Source of the DNA: Chitinophagales bacterium
GTDB lineage: Bacteria > Bacteroidota > Bacteroidia > Chitinophagales > Chitinophagaceae
Length of the DNA stretch: 64,000 nt
Assembly (NCBI GenBank): GCA_015655015.1
Contig: JAATFV010000116.1
Location: forward strand, 1 to 64,000
Direction of reading: 5' to 3'
Made by a program: the position numbers and the translations under genes. This document shows, piece by piece, positions 1 to 7,463 of the stretch. Position 1 is the stretch's first letter. Every line of letters starts with the position of its first letter. A model generated the notes under the pieces. That model did not search any database and was not told the origin of the DNA. It saw only the letters and a program-made list of their open reading frames with translations.

Positions 1-254
1 CTTCGGACAGGAACGCCCCTTCGGACAGGAACGCCCCTTCGGACAGGAATGCCCCGTCAGACGGAGCCGCCCGATCGGTGAAAGCCCCCACCGTTCTGAC
101 CATGTCCAGGAAAGATATGGCCCAGGCCATCGGAGTGGCGCCGGAGTCCTTTATCCGGACGGTAGCAGATTTTAAAGAGGAAAAGCTGATCGACATCCGG
201 GATAGAAAAATAATTATACTCGATGAAAATAAATTGAGAAACCTGCGGAATTGA
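1..254 (+). CDS. Crp/Fnr-family transcriptional regulator, C-terminal part (5' end outside window)
   Basis: Reading in the frame that ends with TGA at 252-254 gives the tail of a Crp/Fnr helix-turn-helix: LTMSRKDMAQAIGV, then PESFIRTVADFKEEKLI, then a beta-wing IIILDENKLRNL. This order (dLA-x-x-iG, recognition helix with an S-x-x-R-type core, wing, terminal helix) is that of the Crp DNA-binding domain. The cyclic-nucleotide-binding-like domain would lie upstream, outside the window. Immediately before the HTH the frame contains three copies of the hexapeptide SDRNAP plus a degenerate fourth, made by an 18-bp DNA repeat, where family members normally have a short linker. The gene is convergent with the Mg2+ ATPase, with 13 bp between the stop codons. 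Its regulon cannot be told from here. Confidence 0.8.
   Translation, partial: SDRNAPSDRNAPSDRNAPSDGAARSVKAPTVLTMSRKDMAQAIGVAPESFIRTVADFKEEKLIDIRDRKIIILDENKLRNLRN
2..73 (+). repeat. 18-bp in-frame tandem repeat in the Crp-like gene
   Basis: Unit ttcggacaggaacgcccc at 2-19, 20-37 and 38-55 (one change in the third), then a degenerate fourth at 56-73. It reads SDRNAP in the regulator frame. More copies may lie before the window start. Confidence 0.9.
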
Positions 255-267
255 AATAACACAGACA

Positions 268-2811
268 TCAATACCTTTTTTGCTGTTTCCGGTAAAACCA
301 CCGCTTGGCCATTTCAGCAGCGCCAAGATAGGCCGGAATGATCAGCAGCATCCAGCCATAAAATGAAAGGGGTAAGCGTACAAATCCGAACAGACCGGCC
401 AGCGGGGTTAAGGGAAACGCCAATACCACTGCGACGATCAGGCAGGTGGCTATTAATAAATATTTACCCGGCAGGCTTTTCAGGAAGGGCAGCGTGGTAC
501 GGACCACCAGCACGATCAGCGTGGCTGAAATAACGGATTCTACGAACCAGCCTGTCTGAAAGGTCTTTTCATTGGCCTTCATAAGAAAAAGCAGCACACC
601 GAAAGTAAGATAGTCAAAGACAGAGCTTAAAAGCCCGAAGATCAGCATGAAGCGCTGTATAAAGTGAATATCCCAGCGCTGCGGTTTTTCTATAGCCGCG
701 GCATCGACCCGGTCTGTCGCAATAGTCATTTCCGGAAAATCCGTTAAGAGATTGGTCAGTAATATTTGTTTGGGCAATAAAGGCAGAAAGGAAAGGAATA
801 AGGAAGCGCCGGCCATACTGAACATATTCCCAAAATTGGCGCTGGTGGCCATAAAAACGTATTTCATGGTATTCGTAAAGGTCTTGCGCCCTATGATGAT
901 CCCTTCCCTCAGGACAGCCAGGTCCTGATCCAGCAAGACAATATCTGCCGCCTCCTTGGCTACATCCACAGCAGCATCAACGGAAATGCCAACATCGGCA
1001 GTATGAAGGGCCGGTGCATCATTTATCCCATCTCCCATGAATCCGACTACATTCCCGGCTTTTTTAAGACAGCGGATAATACGTTCCTTTTGATTAGGTT
1101 CGACTTCTGCAAAAATATCGGCATTGCCGGCCTGTTGCATCAGGGCGCCATCACTCATCTTGCTGAGCTGGGCGCCTGTGAGTATAACGGGATTAACAAT
1201 GCCTATCTGCCGGGCGATATTATCCGCCACCAAGGCGTTGTCGCCGGTGATCAGCTTTAGCTGCACTCCCAGCTGCTGAAGGTTGTGAAGGGTCTCCTGG
1301 ATATTTTTTTTCGGAGGATCGAATAAAGTAATAAATCCCAGGAAGATCATATTATTTTCTTCTTCCCGGGTAAAGTCCCGGTCATCAGCGGTCATCTTAT
1401 ACGCAACACCCAATACCCGGTATCCCGCGGCGCTCAATTGCCGGTATTGTTCGATGATCAGACCTCGTCGGTCTTCTATCGATAATAATTCCCCTTTCCC
1501 CGTCTCGGCCCTGTCACAGATTTCCAGGATGGAGCTCAGCGCACCTTTGGTGATCGTAAAATTTTCCTTCCCATTTTTCACTTGTACGGATAGCCGCTTA
1601 CGGATAAAATCATAGGGTATTTCACATTGAACAGTGAAGATCGCTGCAGAGGCTTTATAAACGCTGCAAATGGCTTCGTCGATGGGATTGTGAAATCCCT
1701 GTTGCAGGGAAGCATTCAGCCCGGCAAACTGAAGCGTTTTTTCCGAATGGAGCCCTTCTATATCCAAAGTTTCCTTTATCGTCACCTTCCCTTCGGTGAT
1801 CGTCCCGGTCTTATCCGAGCAAAGGATGTTCATGCTGCCGAAATTCTCAATGGAAGACAATCGCTTGACAATTACTTTCTTTTTTGCCATGGCCCTGGCC
1901 CCCGCAGCCAGGTTGACCGTTATAATAGCCGGCAGCAATTGCGGGGTGAGCCCGACAGCTAAAGCCAGGGAAAATAAAAAGGAATCCAGGGCGGGTTTGT
2001 GCAGGAGCACATTGATGGCAAAGATGATGAACACCAGTATTAAGGTGATTTCCATCAGCATATAACCAAAACGGCGTATGCCCCTTTCAAAATCTGTCTC
2101 CGGGGGCTTGATGCGTAGCTTGTCCGATATTTTGCCGTACTCGGTTTGCCGGCCTGTCCTGATGACCAGGGCGCTTGCCTTTCCGCTGATGACATGGGCC
2201 CCCATGAACAAGGTATTGCTTCTTTTGGACAAGGGCGTATCTACAGGAAGGATGCCTGCGTTTTTTTCCACCGGGTAGGTTTCGCCGGTAAAAGCCGCCT
2301 CATCAATAAATAGCTCCCGGGAATCCAACAGTAAGCTATCTCCCGGAATGGTGTCCCCTGCGGAGAGAACAATTATATCTCCCGGAACGATCTTCTCCAT
2401 CGGTAATTCACTTTCCACACCCTCCCTGAGGATCCGGCAGCGTATCTGTACCATCTTTAATAATTCTTCGACAGCATGGGCGGCGCCTTTTTCCTGCCAA
2501 AAACCCAGGCAGCTGCTAATTAAGACAATGATCAGAATAATAATGGCATCTGTAATATCTCCCAGCCCCATCGATAAAAAAGCGGCTCCTACCAGCAAAA
2601 GGGTTAGAGGACTTTTAAATTGCGCTAAGAAAAGAAAGATCGGGGATGACCGGGCAGCGCCTTTCAGGGTATTGAGGCCATAGGTTTTCAGCCTCTCTTC
2701 TGCTGTTGCGAGGGGGAGTCCTTTTTCCGTACAGGAAAGGATCTGTAAAGCCTCTTTTTTGTCAAGATTCCAAAAAGTGTCCAATGAAGAGGTGGAGAAG
2801 GTCTGCTGCAT
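268..2811 (-). CDS. mgtA: Magnesium-translocating P-type ATPase (MgtA type)
   Basis: An 847-residue P-type ATPase predicted to import Mg2+ across the inner membrane at the cost of ATP. Visible in order: N-terminal cation-ATPase domain; a first membrane pair near residues 55-105; the actuator loop with TGE near 175; a second membrane pair near 250-305 with the PxxLP-like core TPQLLPAI; the phosphorylation site CSDKTGT near 333; the nucleotide-binding KGA; the hinge MGDGINDAPAL near 612; and a C-terminal bundle of about six helices. The FTGETYPVEK actuator sequence and overall length fit the MgtA/MgtB group better than Ca2+ or K+ pumps. It stands alone on its strand, and I see no mgtC or mgtR. 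The start is an ATG. About 190 bp of repeat-rich DNA precede it. Confidence 0.9.
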   Translation of the reverse strand: MQQTFSTSSLDTFWNLDKKEALQILSCTEKGLPLATAEERLKTYGLNTLKGAARSSPIFLFLAQFKSPLTLLLVGAAFLSMGLGDITDAIIILIIVLISSCLGFWQEKGAAHAVEELLKMVQIRCRILREGVESELPMEKIVPGDIIVLSAGDTIPGDSLLLDSRELFIDEAAFTGETYPVEKNAGILPVDTPLSKRSNTLFMGAHVISGKASALVIRTGRQTEYGKISDKLRIKPPETDFERGIRRFGYMLMEITLILVFIIFAINVLLHKPALDSFLFSLALAVGLTPQLLPAIITVNLAAGARAMAKKKVIVKRLSSIENFGSMNILCSDKTGTITEGKVTIKETLDIEGLHSEKTLQFAGLNASLQQGFHNPIDEAICSVYKASAAIFTVQCEIPYDFIRKRLSVQVKNGKENFTITKGALSSILEICDRAETGKGELLSIEDRRGLIIEQYRQLSAAGYRVLGVAYKMTADDRDFTREEENNMIFLGFITLFDPPKKNIQETLHNLQQLGVQLKLITGDNALVADNIARQIGIVNPVILTGAQLSKMSDGALMQQAGNADIFAEVEPNQKERIIRCLKKAGNVVGFMGDGINDAPALHTADVGISVDAAVDVAKEAADIVLLDQDLAVLREGIIIGRKTFTNTMKYVFMATSANFGNMFSMAGASLFLSFLPLLPKQILLTNLLTDFPEMTIATDRVDAAAIEKPQRWDIHFIQRFMLIFGLLSSVFDYLTFGVLLFLMKANEKTFQTGWFVESVISATLIVLVVRTTLPFLKSLPGKYLLIATCLIVAVVLAFPLTPLAGLFGFVRLPLSFYGWMLLIIPAYLGAAEMAKRWFYRKQQKRY

Positions 2812-2847
2812 CGGTATTACTGATTGTAGTACAATGTAGGTAAATTT

Positions 2848-2989
2848 TCCCGGTAAGCCTTCCCCGGTAAGTCTTCTGCGGTAAAGATTCTCTGGTACAG
2901 ATTCTGCGCTAAGATTCTGCGCTAAAAATTCTCCGGTAAAGATTCTCTGACAAAGGATGCTCTTCTTCTAAAAGGATGCTCTTCTTCTA
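2848..2989. repeat. Degenerate 13-16-bp and perfect 19-bp tandem repeats
   Basis: Between the 3001-3327 gene and mgtA. Roughly seven degenerate copies of CGGTAAAGATTCTCTG run from about 2848 to 2951. They are followed by two perfect copies of aaaggatgctcttcttcta at 2952-2970 and 2971-2989, the last ending 11 bp beyond the stop codon of the leftward gene. The mgtA promoter must lie in or beside this array. Confidence 0.85.
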
Positions 2990-3000
2990 TTGACACCCCT

Positions 3001-3327
3001 TCAGGTTATCCGGCTGATGGCCTCTCCTTCCCTATTCTGCTGCTCCAGGGTCCAGTCGGCAGTCAGGCACGTTTCGACCCATACGTTCCCCGAACGCCGG
3101 AGGATCATCATCGACAACCCGAAAATTGCCTCAAAGTCCTGTACAATCTGATCGACGGTCTTATACCCATCGATATTGATGGTTCCCCGGACCCTTTGTC
3201 TTCTGAACAACGGCGCTCCATCTCCGATATAGGGTCTTAGAAAATCGATCTTCAGAAAAGGATACCTTTCCCCGAATTCATATTGGATGTATTGAAAAGA
3301 ACGTTTATCATCTATATATAATTCCAT
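3001..3327 (-). CDS. Hypothetical protein, about 108 aa
   Basis: A small soluble protein starting MELYIDDKRSF, with no signal peptide or membrane segment. I chose the ATG at 3327; a GTG nine bases upstream is the only longer alternative. The sequence is rich in aromatic residues and beta-prone stretches (FQYIQYEFGERYPFL, VRGTINIDGYKTV) and ends with a Trp-containing segment. I do not recognise the family. It is the last gene of a leftward three-gene run (membrane protein, YceI, this gene), 41 bp after the YceI stop, so it is probably co-transcribed. Confidence 0.6.
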   Translation of the reverse strand: MELYIDDKRSFQYIQYEFGERYPFLKIDFLRPYIGDGAPLFRRQRVRGTINIDGYKTVDQIVQDFEAIFGLSMMILRRSGNVWVETCLTADWTLEQQNREGEAISRIT

Positions 3328-3368
3328 AGCTCTCACAGCTGGATCTTCATTGAAAGGTTCATATACTT

Positions 3369-3962
3369 TTATTTATTGGTAAAAATCGTTTTGAAATGTA
3401 TGGTGATCTCCGGACGGGCCTTTATCGTTCCAAAAAGGGCCGTAGGCGGCTTCACGCCATAATCGATCATATTGAGTTTTTGCGTCCCTTCAAACTGCAG
3501 CTTGTCCTGTCCAAGCACAAATGAATTCACCTGCATGATAACGGCCCGGGTCACGCCGGCCAGCGTCAGGTTGCCTTTTACGGAAAGGGCCTGTTCACCC
3601 GCATGCACCTGCTTCAATTTAACAGGAGCCGTCAGCAGGAATAATATCTCCGGATAGTCATCCGCCTTGAGCGAGCTATAGGTTTTGTTGTCCATTGGCG
3701 CCCCCATATCGCTTTTAATGGAACGTACTTCCATCTTTATACGGATCCCCTGAAGGTTTACGCTTCCGTCCCCGTTCAGATCAGCCACCATCTCTCCGGT
3801 AACATTGCCGACAGAATCTTTCCAGTCACGCAGATTAGTGGTGCCGAGAATGGTAACCGAATACGCCCTGGTAAGTGTATACGTATTTTGACTGCGGGGA
3901 CCGGCGCTGAGCAGCACACCTGCCAAAAGGAGGAAAAAGAGATATTTGCTGAGGGTTCTCAT
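3369..3962 (-). CDS. YceI-like family protein, exported
   Basis: A 197-residue protein with an N-terminal signal peptide (LSKYLFFLLLAGVLLSAG) followed by a YceI-type lipocalin-like domain. It shows the family order: an N-terminal YSVTILGTTNLRDW strand, MEVRSIKSDMGAPMDNK, YPEILFL, the GNLTLAGVTRAV hairpin, and a C-terminal GTIKARPEITIHF strand. Family members bind isoprenoid or other apolar ligands in an antiparallel beta-barrel, and the ligand here is unknown. Its start overlaps the stop of the upstream membrane protein by 4 bp (ATGA), which implies translational coupling. YceI is often encoded beside small membrane proteins in Bacteroidota, which fits this pair. Confidence 0.85.
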   Translation of the reverse strand: MRTLSKYLFFLLLAGVLLSAGPRSQNTYTLTRAYSVTILGTTNLRDWKDSVGNVTGEMVADLNGDGSVNLQGIRIKMEVRSIKSDMGAPMDNKTYSSLKADDYPEILFLLTAPVKLKQVHAGEQALSVKGNLTLAGVTRAVIMQVNSFVLGQDKLQFEGTQKLNMIDYGVKPPTALFGTIKARPEITIHFKTIFTNK

Positions 3963-4372
3963 GGGTTCAATTTTTCAAAAACAAAACCCGCAACAACTCC
4001 TTGCAGCAAGCCAAACACCCACCAGGTACCGACCATCGAAAGCGATACATCGATAGCGCTGTAAATAAGCCACATCACCGGGAAGATGGCAATCAGGGCA
4101 TATATAAATCCGAATTCGATCCCACGGGCCAGGAAATTGCCTGTCAGGCAGCCTTTAAAGCGGTCCCAGAACCACGAGAGCGCCAGTCCGATGACAAAAG
4201 GATGGGCATAGTAGATCATAACCCGGCTGGCCTGGGTATCGAAAGCAGGACTATAATACTGTACCGCTACATTGGGCAAGAGCAAGATGGTGAGATACAA
4301 GGCGGCGATACTAAGGATTAATAATACAACACCGGCAACTAATCCCGATAGAATTATTTTTTTCAATTTCAT
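3959..4372 (-). CDS. Four-helix inner-membrane protein, unknown function
   Basis: A 137-residue hydrophobic protein with four probable membrane helices: near residues 5-33 (VAGVVLLILSIAALYLTILL), 54-68, 85-108 and 115-134. No catalytic motif is apparent. It is the first gene of the leftward operon with YceI and shares an ATGA overlap with it. It may be a membrane partner of YceI or an independent small membrane protein; the sequence does not decide. Confidence 0.6.
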   Translation of the reverse strand: MKLKKIILSGLVAGVVLLILSIAALYLTILLLPNVAVQYYSPAFDTQASRVMIYYAHPFVIGLALSWFWDRFKGCLTGNFLARGIEFGFIYALIAIFPVMWLIYSAIDVSLSMVGTWWVFGLLQGVVAGFVFEKLNP

Positions 4373-4499
4373 ATTGGTAAAACTACCATCAGCCGGTTGC
4401 CCTTCCGATGACTCGTATCATGGGATAGGATGATTATTGTCACCAGCTTAAGGCCCCATCATGAGACCGCATGATTATTTTGCCCTGCTTACGAGCCCA

Positions 4500-4535
4500 T
4501 CGCCCTTCCCTTCTATATCGCCCTCCCTTTTTATA
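4500..4535. repeat. 18-bp tandem repeat across a stop codon
   Basis: Copies at 4500-4517 (tcgcccttcccttctata) and 4518-4535 (tcgccctccctttttata). The second contains the TAA stop of the leftward phosphoesterase gene. The first carries a TAG at the matching place. Confidence 0.75.
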
Positions 4536-5775
4536 TAGTCATCTGCCCCACCTGGCGGCCGCCATCGTCCAGCATCTCCAGGTTCAATCTCTTTCTGTCC
4601 GCATTGACCCTGATGATCGTGCGTTTTCCATCCTGTGGCCCGCCACCGATCACGACCGGATAGTTATGCTGGCCTTTCACCGGAGAATGGATGCCATAGA
4701 CATGCGTGTGACCGGAAATCAACAGATCGATCTTCGCCTCATTCAAAATAGTCCCCCAGCTCTCCCGGCAGTGATTGGTGCCGTGCCAGTCCCCGGCATG
4801 GTACAAGGGAATATGGCTGAATACGATCTTATATTTCGCCTTTTTGAAGGCCGGCTTTTCCACCTCTTTTTTCAACCATTCCGCCTGGTGGACCCGGTAA
4901 CGGTCAAAATCCGCCAGCCCGAAGTATTGGGGATGATCGTCATTTTTATCTTCTCCCGAATCAAGCACGATCGCATAGACAGGCCCCCATTGAAAAGAAA
5001 AATAGAACTCCGGGGAGTCGCTGTTAAAATATTCCGGCAGATGACGGGCGAACTTTCCACGCATCTCATGATTGCCGCGGGAAAAAAAGAAAGGAATGCC
5101 GGCAGAGAGGCCGGCAAATGGCGTCAGCAGATGATCGACCAGTTGATCCTCTCCAGTCTGAAAGTCGAACATATCGCCATTCAGGAAGACGAAATCCTTT
5201 TTATCGCCGCCCTGGTATTTCAGCAGAAGCGGAAAGGATTCGGGACGGTCATGGATATCATTGAATATTAAAAACGAAACGCCTTCCCCATGGGGATCAG
5301 GCGTTTCGAAAGAATAAGCGTCGCTCAGATACGTATCTCCATAGGTGACCTGGTAAGGCTGGAAATCTTCCACTTTTTTAGAGCAGATCCGGTAGTAATA
5401 TTTTTGCCCCGGTCCCAGATCATCGATGGTGATGGCATGAACGGTATTATAAGCCTGTACCAGGCCATCGTTAATGGTTTCCGCTTTTTTATCCAGCCGG
5501 TCCTTGCCCGCGCCATACTCTATCCAGCTGAAACAAGGGACATGGGTAAGCCAGCGAACGGTAATCCTGTCGGGAAAGGGCGACTGAAGATAAGGGCCGG
5601 CTTTTAAAATGATATCCCCGGATAAAATGACATCCCGGGAACGCTGACGGTCAGCTCCCCCATCCGATGCCGCAGCCAGAGAATTGGCAGGTCCCAGCCC
5701 TGCCAGTCCCGCCACGCTTAACAAAGAAAGGAATTTTCTGCGGCCCGGTCCCATCCCCTTTACTCTTTTGGTCAT
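4531..5775 (-). CDS. Exported metallophosphoesterase, purple-acid-phosphatase-like
   Basis: A 414-residue calcineurin-like phosphoesterase. All metal-binding blocks are present in order: FNDIHDR, LNGDMFD, SRGNHEMRG, FSHIPLYH and ISGHTHVYG. An N-terminal beta-sandwich of fibronectin/purple-acid-phosphatase type (residues about 55-155, with RITVRWLT and KYYYRI) precedes the catalytic domain. The N-terminus carries GRRKFLSLL followed by a hydrophobic stretch and an Ala-rich end, which looks like a Tat signal; folded, metal-loaded export would suit this enzyme. It is the last gene of the sigma/FecR/SusC/SusD run, so the imported compound may be a phosphate ester. It could be a phosphomonoesterase or phosphodiesterase. 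The substrate is unknown. Confidence 0.85.
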   Translation of the reverse strand: MTKRVKGMGPGRRKFLSLLSVAGLAGLGPANSLAAASDGGADRQRSRDVILSGDIILKAGPYLQSPFPDRITVRWLTHVPCFSWIEYGAGKDRLDKKAETINDGLVQAYNTVHAITIDDLGPGQKYYYRICSKKVEDFQPYQVTYGDTYLSDAYSFETPDPHGEGVSFLIFNDIHDRPESFPLLLKYQGGDKKDFVFLNGDMFDFQTGEDQLVDHLLTPFAGLSAGIPFFFSRGNHEMRGKFARHLPEYFNSDSPEFYFSFQWGPVYAIVLDSGEDKNDDHPQYFGLADFDRYRVHQAEWLKKEVEKPAFKKAKYKIVFSHIPLYHAGDWHGTNHCRESWGTILNEAKIDLLISGHTHVYGIHSPVKGQHNYPVVIGGGPQDGKRTIIRVNADRKRLNLEMLDDGGRQVGQMTI

Positions 5776-5794
5776 ATTATTTAAATTATAGCCA

Positions 5795-5868
5795 TTAATT
5801 ATATCCGTTGTCGAGGAACTTAATTATATCCGTTGTTGAGGAACTTAATTACATTTGCTGTTCCTCCT
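5795..5868. repeat. 25-bp tandem repeat duplicating the 3' end of the SusD gene
   Basis: Copies at 5795-5819 and 5820-5844 differ at one base, and a weaker copy spans 5845-5868. On the minus strand each good copy reads LNNGYN then stop, repeating the actual C-terminus QNNGYN-stop of the adjacent SusD gene (5869 onward). The array is therefore a tandem copy of the last codons and stop, placed after the gene. Confidence 0.85.
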
Positions 5869-7416
5869 TTAATTATACCCGTTATTCTGCGTGAGCTTCG
5901 AATTAAGATCCCTTTCACTCTGGGGGATCGGCCACAAATAAAGCGCATCCGTAAAATGCCAGACATCCAGCTGCTGACCTGTTATATTCCTGATGACCTT
6001 CCCATCCATTAATTGTTTGGCGATACCCCATCTCCGGATGTCGGAATAATAGGTGCCTTCAAAGGCCATTTCTATCCTCCGTTCATGACGGATGAGCTGA
6101 CGCATTCCATCCTGTGTCTGTCCGGCAGCAATAGCAGGCATGCCCACCCCTGCCCTGGCCCTTACCTGGTTGATAGCGTCATACACGGTGGCATCCGGGC
6201 CGCTGACCTCATTTTTTGCCTCCGCATACATTAACAGGACATCGGCATAGCGGAAAACAATAAAATTAAGCGGCGAATCGCCCCAGTTAAAACCATCGAC
6301 CGTGAGGACATGCTTGCGGGGAAGGTAACCGGTATAGCTGGACGCAGAAGTTCCGATCTGGATGCTGTTATAAGGAATATTCCTCCAGGTTGCACCCGGG
6401 CGAACGATCGTATAGTCCATCCGCGGGTCCCTGTTATCATAAGGATTAGCCGGATCATACCCCGATGCCGGGTCCGTGATCGGCAATCCGCTCTTCATCT
6501 CATACGCATCGACAAGATCCTGGGTGGCGAAGATCTGGTCCCAACCTTTGCCGTAAGAGCTAAGCGGTCCCATCAGGCCGTCCAGGGGGCTGCCTTCGCC
6601 CAGTCCGGGGGCCGCATATTGTACGTCGAAGATCACTTCTTTGTTATTCTCTGCGGCTACATTGGTGAACATGCCGGCATAATCGGTATACAGCTGGTAT
6701 TGTCCCAGGTCCATTACCTGTTTGGCCGCGTCGGCAGTTTCCTGGAACTGGTTGTTCAGCAGGTAAGCCCGGGCTTTCAGGGTCAGCGCAGCGCCCTGCG
6801 TGGCCCGGCCGATATCCGATGCACCATAGGTGACCGGAAGGTTTTTGGCGGCCAGATCACACTCGGATACGACATACGCCAGCACTTCTTCCTTTGTATT
6901 ACGTCCGGGCAACGGGGCGCCCAGCTGCAATATCTCCTTGACAAGCGGTACGCCGCCATAATAGTCCACGAGATCGTAATAAAACAGCGCCCGTAAAAAT
7001 CCGGCTTCGGCCAGGAGACGGGCCTTTAAGGTGGCATCCATCGTTATACCGGGGATCTTTGCCATCGCCAGGTTGGCCTTATAGATCCCGTTATACAATT
7101 GCCCCCATTTGTCGCTTACAGGAGTAGCGGTGGTAGGAAGCAGGTTACCTTCTGCAATAGCGGCATAACCATTCTTATACCCGCTCCAGATCCAGCCATT
7201 CGGCGTAATGCCATCCGTCTCCGGCATAAAGGCGTAGATCTGGTAATTATGCTGCATCTGGTAGTAGATGGCCGTAATGCCGGCAAGAGCATCGGCATCC
7301 GTCTGCCAGAAAGTGGCGTCGGAAAGCTGGTCGGAAGGTTTGGTATTCAGATAGTTTTTCGTGCAGCTGCTGACAGCTAAAAAAAATATGGGGAGAACGA
7401 ATAATAGCTTTTTCAT
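5869..7416 (-). CDS. SusD/RagB-family nutrient-binding outer-membrane lipoprotein
   Basis: A 515-residue SusD homologue. The N-terminus is a lipoprotein signal (LPIFFLAVSSC) with the lipidated Cys followed by TKNYLNTKPSDQLSD, the usual SusD start. The N-terminal helical TPR-like part (RLLAEAGFLRALFYYDLVDYYGGVPLV) and the C-terminal segment YADVLLMYAEAKNEV through IRHERRIEMAFEG are classic RagB/SusD blocks. It would cap its SusC barrel on the cell surface and present ligand. It lies 47 bp downstream of the STN-SusC gene and is followed by the phosphatase, all in one direction. Confidence 0.93.
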   Translation of the reverse strand: MKKLLFVLPIFFLAVSSCTKNYLNTKPSDQLSDATFWQTDADALAGITAIYYQMQHNYQIYAFMPETDGITPNGWIWSGYKNGYAAIAEGNLLPTTATPVSDKWGQLYNGIYKANLAMAKIPGITMDATLKARLLAEAGFLRALFYYDLVDYYGGVPLVKEILQLGAPLPGRNTKEEVLAYVVSECDLAAKNLPVTYGASDIGRATQGAALTLKARAYLLNNQFQETADAAKQVMDLGQYQLYTDYAGMFTNVAAENNKEVIFDVQYAAPGLGEGSPLDGLMGPLSSYGKGWDQIFATQDLVDAYEMKSGLPITDPASGYDPANPYDNRDPRMDYTIVRPGATWRNIPYNSIQIGTSASSYTGYLPRKHVLTVDGFNWGDSPLNFIVFRYADVLLMYAEAKNEVSGPDATVYDAINQVRARAGVGMPAIAAGQTQDGMRQLIRHERRIEMAFEGTYYSDIRRWGIAKQLMDGKVIRNITGQQLDVWHFTDALYLWPIPQSERDLNSKLTQNNGYN

Positions 7417-7463
7417 GATTCTACATTTTCTGCAATTAGAAATCGGCCTTTAGAAATTAGCAT

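Noticed and set aside
4471-5271. Plus-strand frame of 266 codons
   Set aside because: Antisense to the phosphoesterase gene, whose five metal motifs are intact. No domain is seen in the antisense reading.
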